The position numbers and the translations under genes are program-made. The notes beneath the pieces were generated by a model. That model was not told the DNA's origin. It saw only the letters and a list, made by a program, of their open reading frames with translations, and ran no database searches. Below are positions 60,631 to 64,000 of a stretch of DNA of 64,000 bases, piece by piece; the stretch's first letter is position 1; each line of letters begins with the position of its first letter. This DNA comes from Burkholderiales bacterium JOSHI_001. GTDB taxonomy: Bacteria > Pseudomonadota > Gammaproteobacteria > Burkholderiales > Burkholderiaceae_C. The stretch is taken from assembly GCA_000244995.1 (NCBI GenBank), contig CM001438.1, positions 3,992,090-4,056,089 of the forward strand. Direction: 5' to 3'.

Positions 60631-62115
60631 TCAGCCCGTGGGCCAGCCCTCGGCGCGGTACAGGTCGGGCAGGCCGGGCGAGGCCAGGTACAGGCGCTGC
60701 AATTCCGCCTGCGCACGGCGGGCCTCGGCCGGCCGGCCGGATTCACGCGCAAAGCGCAGCTGGTTAATCAGCGCCTTGCCCAGGTAACGTGGATCGCCCA
60801 GGTTGCGCGTGACCTCGCAGCAAGCCTGGTAGAACGCCGCGCTGTCGGGCCGCGGCCCGGCCCAGGCCTGCTGTCCGGCCAGGGCGTCGAAGCGGCGCCG
60901 GGCCTGGGGCAGTGACAGCCAGCAGTGGCCCAGTCCGGCGGCCACCAGGCCGGTGCTGTCCACCAGTTCCAGCTTGTGCTGAATTTGATTGCCCAGCATG
61001 AACCAGTGCAAGGGCAGGTCCACATCGGTGTCCAGGCCACTCTCCACCTGCAGGTGCGCGAACGAGCCGACATAGGCCAGCACCGACACCATGTGGTCGA
61101 AGTGGCGGCCTGTGAAGGCGCAGAACAGCGCCGCCGAAAACAGCCGCGTGGCCTGCTGCACATGGCGACGCGCGTCGGCACGCGCGTGGCGGTCCAGCGC
61201 CAGCCGCAGTTGCTGCACCTGGCCCACCGCCGCGAAATTGAACAGGAACAGGCGGCTCAGGCGGTCGGCCTCGGGCGCCGCGGCGCCAGGCAGGTGCGAC
61301 AGCAAGAGGTCCAGTTCGCCGGCACCGTCGTGGCGCAACCGGTCGTCGGGGTCGATGCGGGCCAGGCCCAGGCGCAAGGTGGTGGCCCACACGCCCAGGT
61401 AGGCGGCCGCCACCGGGGCGCGGTCCAGGATGCGCTGCGCGCGAGCCAGGCTGATGTGGCCCTCGGCCAGGCGGCGGGTGTGCAAGTGGCTGGACGCGGT
61501 CTGCAGCCAGCGCATGGCCTGCATCTCGGGCGAGGCGTCGCGCCAGGCCTGCGTGTCGGCCAGCAGCGGCAGCACCGCCGCGAAGTGCCCGCCTTCCCAG
61601 CTGGGTTGGTAGTTCAGTGCCAGCCGGCAGATGGCCAGCAGCGGCGGCAGGCCCGGGCTGCGCGCCATTTGCGGCAGCGGCTGCAGTGCAGCCCGCGGCC
61701 GGGCCGCCGGCACCAAGGCATCGCCACGCAGCAGCACCTGGTCGCCCGCCTGCGCCACCCACCACCACGGCCCCACGGTGCGGGTGCGGGGCGCGTGGCG
61801 CAGCCGCTGAGACAGGTCCAGGCCGTGGCGCAGGAACAGGGCCGCCAGGCCGTCGTGCAGGCGGCTGAGCTGCTTGCGGTTCAGCGGCACGCGCTGGCCC
61901 AATGCGGCCACCTGGTCGTCCAGATCGCCCGCGTGGCAGGCGCGCTCGGGACTGTCATGGCCGCCCAGCGCCAGCAGCGCCAGCCAGGCAGCGTCCCAGC
62001 GGTGGCGCCCGGTTTCACCCACGCCGTTGATCCACATGCGGTTGGCCACCGGGTCCAGTTCCAACAGCAGCGCGGCGGGGGCGGATGGCGGGCGGGAGAT
62101 GGAAGCAGCAGCCAC
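60631..62115 (-). CDS. Protein of unknown function with a possible winged-helix N terminus
   Basis: From the GTG at 62115 the frame codes 494 residues. Residues ~14-130 (LLLELDPVANRMWINGVGE; WLALLALGG; LNRKQLSRLHDGLAALF; RTVGPWWW) follow the strand-helix-wing pattern of OmpR/SARP-type DNA-binding domains, but the match is weak. The remaining ~360 residues are mostly helical, Ala/Leu/Arg-rich, without signal peptide or membrane segments, and could be TPR-like. I do not recognise the family. An ATG at 62037 would cut the first strand; an extension to 62433 is non-conserved. It is convergent with btuF and on the same strand as btuDC. Confidence 0.65.
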   Translation of the reverse strand: MAAASISRPPSAPAALLLELDPVANRMWINGVGETGRHRWDAAWLALLALGGHDSPERACHAGDLDDQVAALGQRVPLNRKQLSRLHDGLAALFLRHGLDLSQRLRHAPRTRTVGPWWWVAQAGDQVLLRGDALVPAARPRAALQPLPQMARSPGLPPLLAICRLALNYQPSWEGGHFAAVLPLLADTQAWRDASPEMQAMRWLQTASSHLHTRRLAEGHISLARAQRILDRAPVAAAYLGVWATTLRLGLARIDPDDRLRHDGAGELDLLLSHLPGAAAPEADRLSRLFLFNFAAVGQVQQLRLALDRHARADARRHVQQATRLFSAALFCAFTGRHFDHMVSVLAYVGSFAHLQVESGLDTDVDLPLHWFMLGNQIQHKLELVDSTGLVAAGLGHCWLSLPQARRRFDALAGQQAWAGPRPDSAAFYQACCEVTRNLGDPRYLGKALINQLRFARESGRPAEARRAQAELQRLYLASPGLPDLYRAEGWPTG

Positions 62116-62317
62116 CGACCCAGTGTGACACAACTGACACTGGCAAGGCGTTGCGGCTGGTTCAACATGCCCCCGGCTCAGGGAGAGGAACCGCCAGACG
62201 GCTGAGCACCGGAACCGGGCCACCCGCCGCACCAGCGGCCGGTGGCCCGGGCGCCCGGCCCAAGACCCCCCAGCGCTGTCAGCGCCCGCCAACCGCCTCC
62301 GGTTCAGGCCAGCCGGC
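62116..62317. other. Intergenic region between the unknown gene and btuD, no feature identified
   Basis: The 202 bases have no supportable gene. A short AGCGC/GCGCT hairpin lies near 62270-62285 without a T-tract. I looked for the conserved boxes of a cobalamin riboswitch on both strands and did not find them. Confidence 0.5.
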
Positions 62318-63058
62318 TCAGCACGCGCACCACAGGCCGCCTTCGCGCCGCCAACCGCAGCCGTAGGCACGCTCAAGCGGCGCACTGGCCACCATCTCGT
62401 CCACCGTGCCGGCTTCCCAGCGGCCGTCGCCATGCAGGCTGAGCAAATGGGTGGCGGCCTGGGCGATCCAGTTCACGTCATGGGCGCTGAACACCAGCGC
62501 CCGGTCGTGCTGCTGCGCCAGCCAGCGCGCCACCAGCAACTGGTGCGCCGGGTCCTGGAAGGACACCGGCTCGTCCAGCAGCATCAGCGGTGTGCCCTGC
62601 AGCCGGCACTGCACCAGGGCCACGCGCTGGCGCTCACCGCCGGACAATTGCGTCACATCGCGCGTGGCCAGGTGCTCGGCGTCCAGCGCGCGCAGCACGG
62701 CCTGCGCCTCCTGCGGCGGCGCGGCGCCGGGCAGCGGGCTGCTCAAGGCCAGCAGGCGGTCCACGCGCAGGTTGAAGCGGTCGCTGGCCTGCTGCGGCAC
62801 GTAGGCGCGCACGCGCGCGGCGTCGGCGGCGGCCCAGTGGGCGGCGTCGCGGCCGAACCAGGCCACCTCGCCGGCCTGGCGCGGCACCGGCAGCCCGGCC
62901 AGGGCGCGCAGCAAGGTGCTCTTGCCCGCGGCGTTGCGGCCGATCACGCACCAGCGCTGGCCCACCGCCACCTGCCAGTCCAGGTGCTGCAGCAGCGCGC
63001 GCGCCTGGGCCCACAGGTGCAGGCCCTTCACCACCAGCGGCGGCGCCAGCGGGTTCAT
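62318..63058 (-). CDS. btuD: Vitamin B12 ABC transporter ATP-binding protein
   Basis: The 246-residue ATPase has Walker A GRNAAGKSTLLRAL, signature LSGGERQRVALVQ, Walker B LMLLDEPVSFQD and switch histidine VFSAHDVNW. The type (FecCD/BtuCD importer ATPase) fits its overlap with btuC (ATGA). Length is normal for BtuD. The last ~35 residues after LLSLHGDGRWEAG are variable. Confidence 0.88.
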   Translation of the reverse strand: MNPLAPPLVVKGLHLWAQARALLQHLDWQVAVGQRWCVIGRNAAGKSTLLRALAGLPVPRQAGEVAWFGRDAAHWAAADAARVRAYVPQQASDRFNLRVDRLLALSSPLPGAAPPQEAQAVLRALDAEHLATRDVTQLSGGERQRVALVQCRLQGTPLMLLDEPVSFQDPAHQLLVARWLAQQHDRALVFSAHDVNWIAQAATHLLSLHGDGRWEAGTVDEMVASAPLERAYGCGWRREGGLWCAC

Positions 63059-63963
63059 CGCCCACCCCGCGCCAGCAGGGCCATGAAGAAGGGCGCGCCC
63101 ACCAGGGCCATCACCGCGCCCACCGGCAGTTCCAGCGGCGCGGCCACGCTGCGCGCCAGCAGGTCGGCCGCCAGCAGCAGGGTGGCGCCGGCCAGGGGGC
63201 TCATCCAGGCCAGGTCACGGCTGCGCTCCACGCCGGCCAGGCGCAGGGCCTGCGACGCCACCAGGCCCACAAAGCCGATGGCCCCGGCCACCGCCACCGC
63301 CACCCCCGCGGCCAGCGCGCCGGCCACCAGCAGTTCCAGGCGCAGGCGGCGCACCGGCTCGCCCAGCAGCCAGGCCACTTCGCTGCCCAGCAGCAGGCGG
63401 TCGATGGCACGCTCGCGCCACACCATCCACAGTGCCAGCAAAGCCGCCCCCAGCAGGGCCCAGGGGCCGCCGGTGGCGCCGGACAGGTCACCCACCAGCC
63501 AGAACAGGGCGCCGCGCAGCGCCTGGTCGGGGGTGATGGTCAGCAGCAAGGTGGCCACCGCCCCGCACAGCGACGCCAGCATGGCCCCGGTGAGCACCAG
63601 CCGCGGCGACGCGTCGTCGGCCGACGCCAGCACCGCGCGCGTCAGCGCCAGCAGCGCCAGGCCGGCGGCCAGCGCGCCCAGGCCGGCGCCCAGCCACAGG
63701 CTGCCACCGACCAACAGCGCCAGCAGGGCGCCCACCGCAGCGCCACCCGAGGTGCCCAGCACATAGGGGTCGGCCAGCGGGTTGCGCAGCAGCACCTGCA
63801 TGGCCAGGCCGGACAGCGCCAGCAACGCGCCCACGCCGGCGGCGGCCAGCATGCGCGGCAGGCGAAGCGTGGCCACGATCTGCCCGTCCAGCCCGGCGCT
63901 GCCGATGGCCAGGCTCAAGGCCACGGCCAGCAGCAGCAACCCGGGCAGGACCCAGCGCAGCAT
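63055..63963 (-). CDS. btuC: Vitamin B12 ABC transporter permease
   Basis: The 302-residue FecCD-family permease has about nine hydrophobic segments, LRLPRMLAAAGVGALLALSGLAMQVLLRNPLADPYVLG and the coupling region GAIGFVGLV. The segment between the first helix and LRLPR is short, so the protein is ~25 residues smaller than E. coli BtuC. The ATG at 63963 is preceded by 10 bases and a stop codon of the upstream frame. Confidence 0.85.
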   Translation of the reverse strand: MLRWVLPGLLLLAVALSLAIGSAGLDGQIVATLRLPRMLAAAGVGALLALSGLAMQVLLRNPLADPYVLGTSGGAAVGALLALLVGGSLWLGAGLGALAAGLALLALTRAVLASADDASPRLVLTGAMLASLCGAVATLLLTITPDQALRGALFWLVGDLSGATGGPWALLGAALLALWMVWRERAIDRLLLGSEVAWLLGEPVRRLRLELLVAGALAAGVAVAVAGAIGFVGLVASQALRLAGVERSRDLAWMSPLAGATLLLAADLLARSVAAPLELPVGAVMALVGAPFFMALLARGGR

Positions 63964-63973
63964 GGCTGTTCGC

Positions 63974-64000
63974 CTAGCGCCAGCGCCAGCGCAAGGCGAC
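63974..64000 (-). CDS. Probable last codons of a TonB-dependent receptor (btuB-like), cut by the window
   Basis: The final 27 bases read VALRWRWR-stop on the minus strand. An aromatic, alternating C terminus like this is typical of outer-membrane beta-barrels, and a BtuB gene upstream of btuC is common. Only eight residues are visible, so this is a guess from pattern and position. Confidence 0.35.
   Translation of the reverse strand, partial: VALRWRWR

Noticed and set aside
62116-62317. Cobalamin riboswitch near the btu genes
   Set aside because: None of the conserved boxes could be recognised here or in the last bases of the window; any riboswitch would more likely precede the receptor gene outside the window.
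62116-62433. N-terminal extension of the unknown protein up to 62433
   Set aside because: It adds 106 low-complexity Arg/Ala residues that look like non-coding GC-rich sequence.

Overview
The window is about 70% G+C and densely coded, with many ATGA or GTGA start/stop overlaps. Its gene content (14-gene complex I operon next to tpiA, secG and a tRNA-Leu; isc operon; PHB depolymerase; NrtABD-type transporter; mtl/smo-type polyol operon) points to a Burkholderiales betaproteobacterium of the Rubrivivax/Leptothrix/Roseateles kind. That placement is inferred from gene content and order; no rRNA is present. There is no prophage, transposase, CRISPR array or antibiotic-resistance island. The window is mostly core metabolism, and the most interesting material is regulatory or is additions to known proteins.

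Layout. 1-6217 (+): glycine/serine/threonine catabolism (gcvP 3' part, threonine aldolase, serine dehydratase with an in-frame palindromic insertion) and an AGE-family sugar epimerase. 6224-10412: YihY membrane protein, DUF2069 protein, FAD-linked oxidase, DUF1178 protein, NUDIX hydrolase. 10409-25049 (-): nuoA-N, all 14 subunits, preceded by a terminator-like hairpin and tRNA-Leu(GAG). 25463-30537 (-): secG, tpiA, quinone oxidoreductase, pnp, rpsO with an rpsO/pnp intergenic terminator. 30698-34194 (-): aminotransferase, orphan periplasmic binding protein, tsaD. 34384-37941 (+): a small unknown gene, then an ABC transporter of the nitrate/taurine type preceded by a sigma-54 promoter, a hexaloop hairpin and a strong leader terminator. 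38101-43460 (-): iscRSUA-hscBA-fdx with an IscR-like site. 43653-52986 (-): protein tyrosine phosphatase and a polyol ABC transporter/catabolic operon (binding protein, two permeases, ATPase, arabinitol/mannitol-type dehydrogenase, SmoS-like dehydrogenase, AraC activator, xylulokinase). 53172-60617: uvrB (-), then (+) aromatic aminotransferase, PHB depolymerase with a histone-H1-like tail, RnfB-like ferredoxin, nth and a vitamin B12 binding protein. 60631-64000 (-): an unknown protein, btuD, btuC and probably the last codons of a TonB receptor.

How genes work together. Glycine and threonine are broken down to serine, acetaldehyde and C1 units, and serine to pyruvate. The polyol operon should convert a pentitol or hexitol to a ketose and D-xylulose to xylulose-5-phosphate. 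The isc operon supplies Fe-S clusters to complex I, serine dehydratase, Nth and the RnfB-like protein, all encoded here. The strongest new-looking signals are the two-layer control region of the nitrate-type transporter (34748-34923), the DNA-binding-like tail on the PHB depolymerase (58169-58348), the repeat inserted inside sdaA (4362-4440) and the large palindrome between the polyol binding-protein and permease genes (51558-51680).
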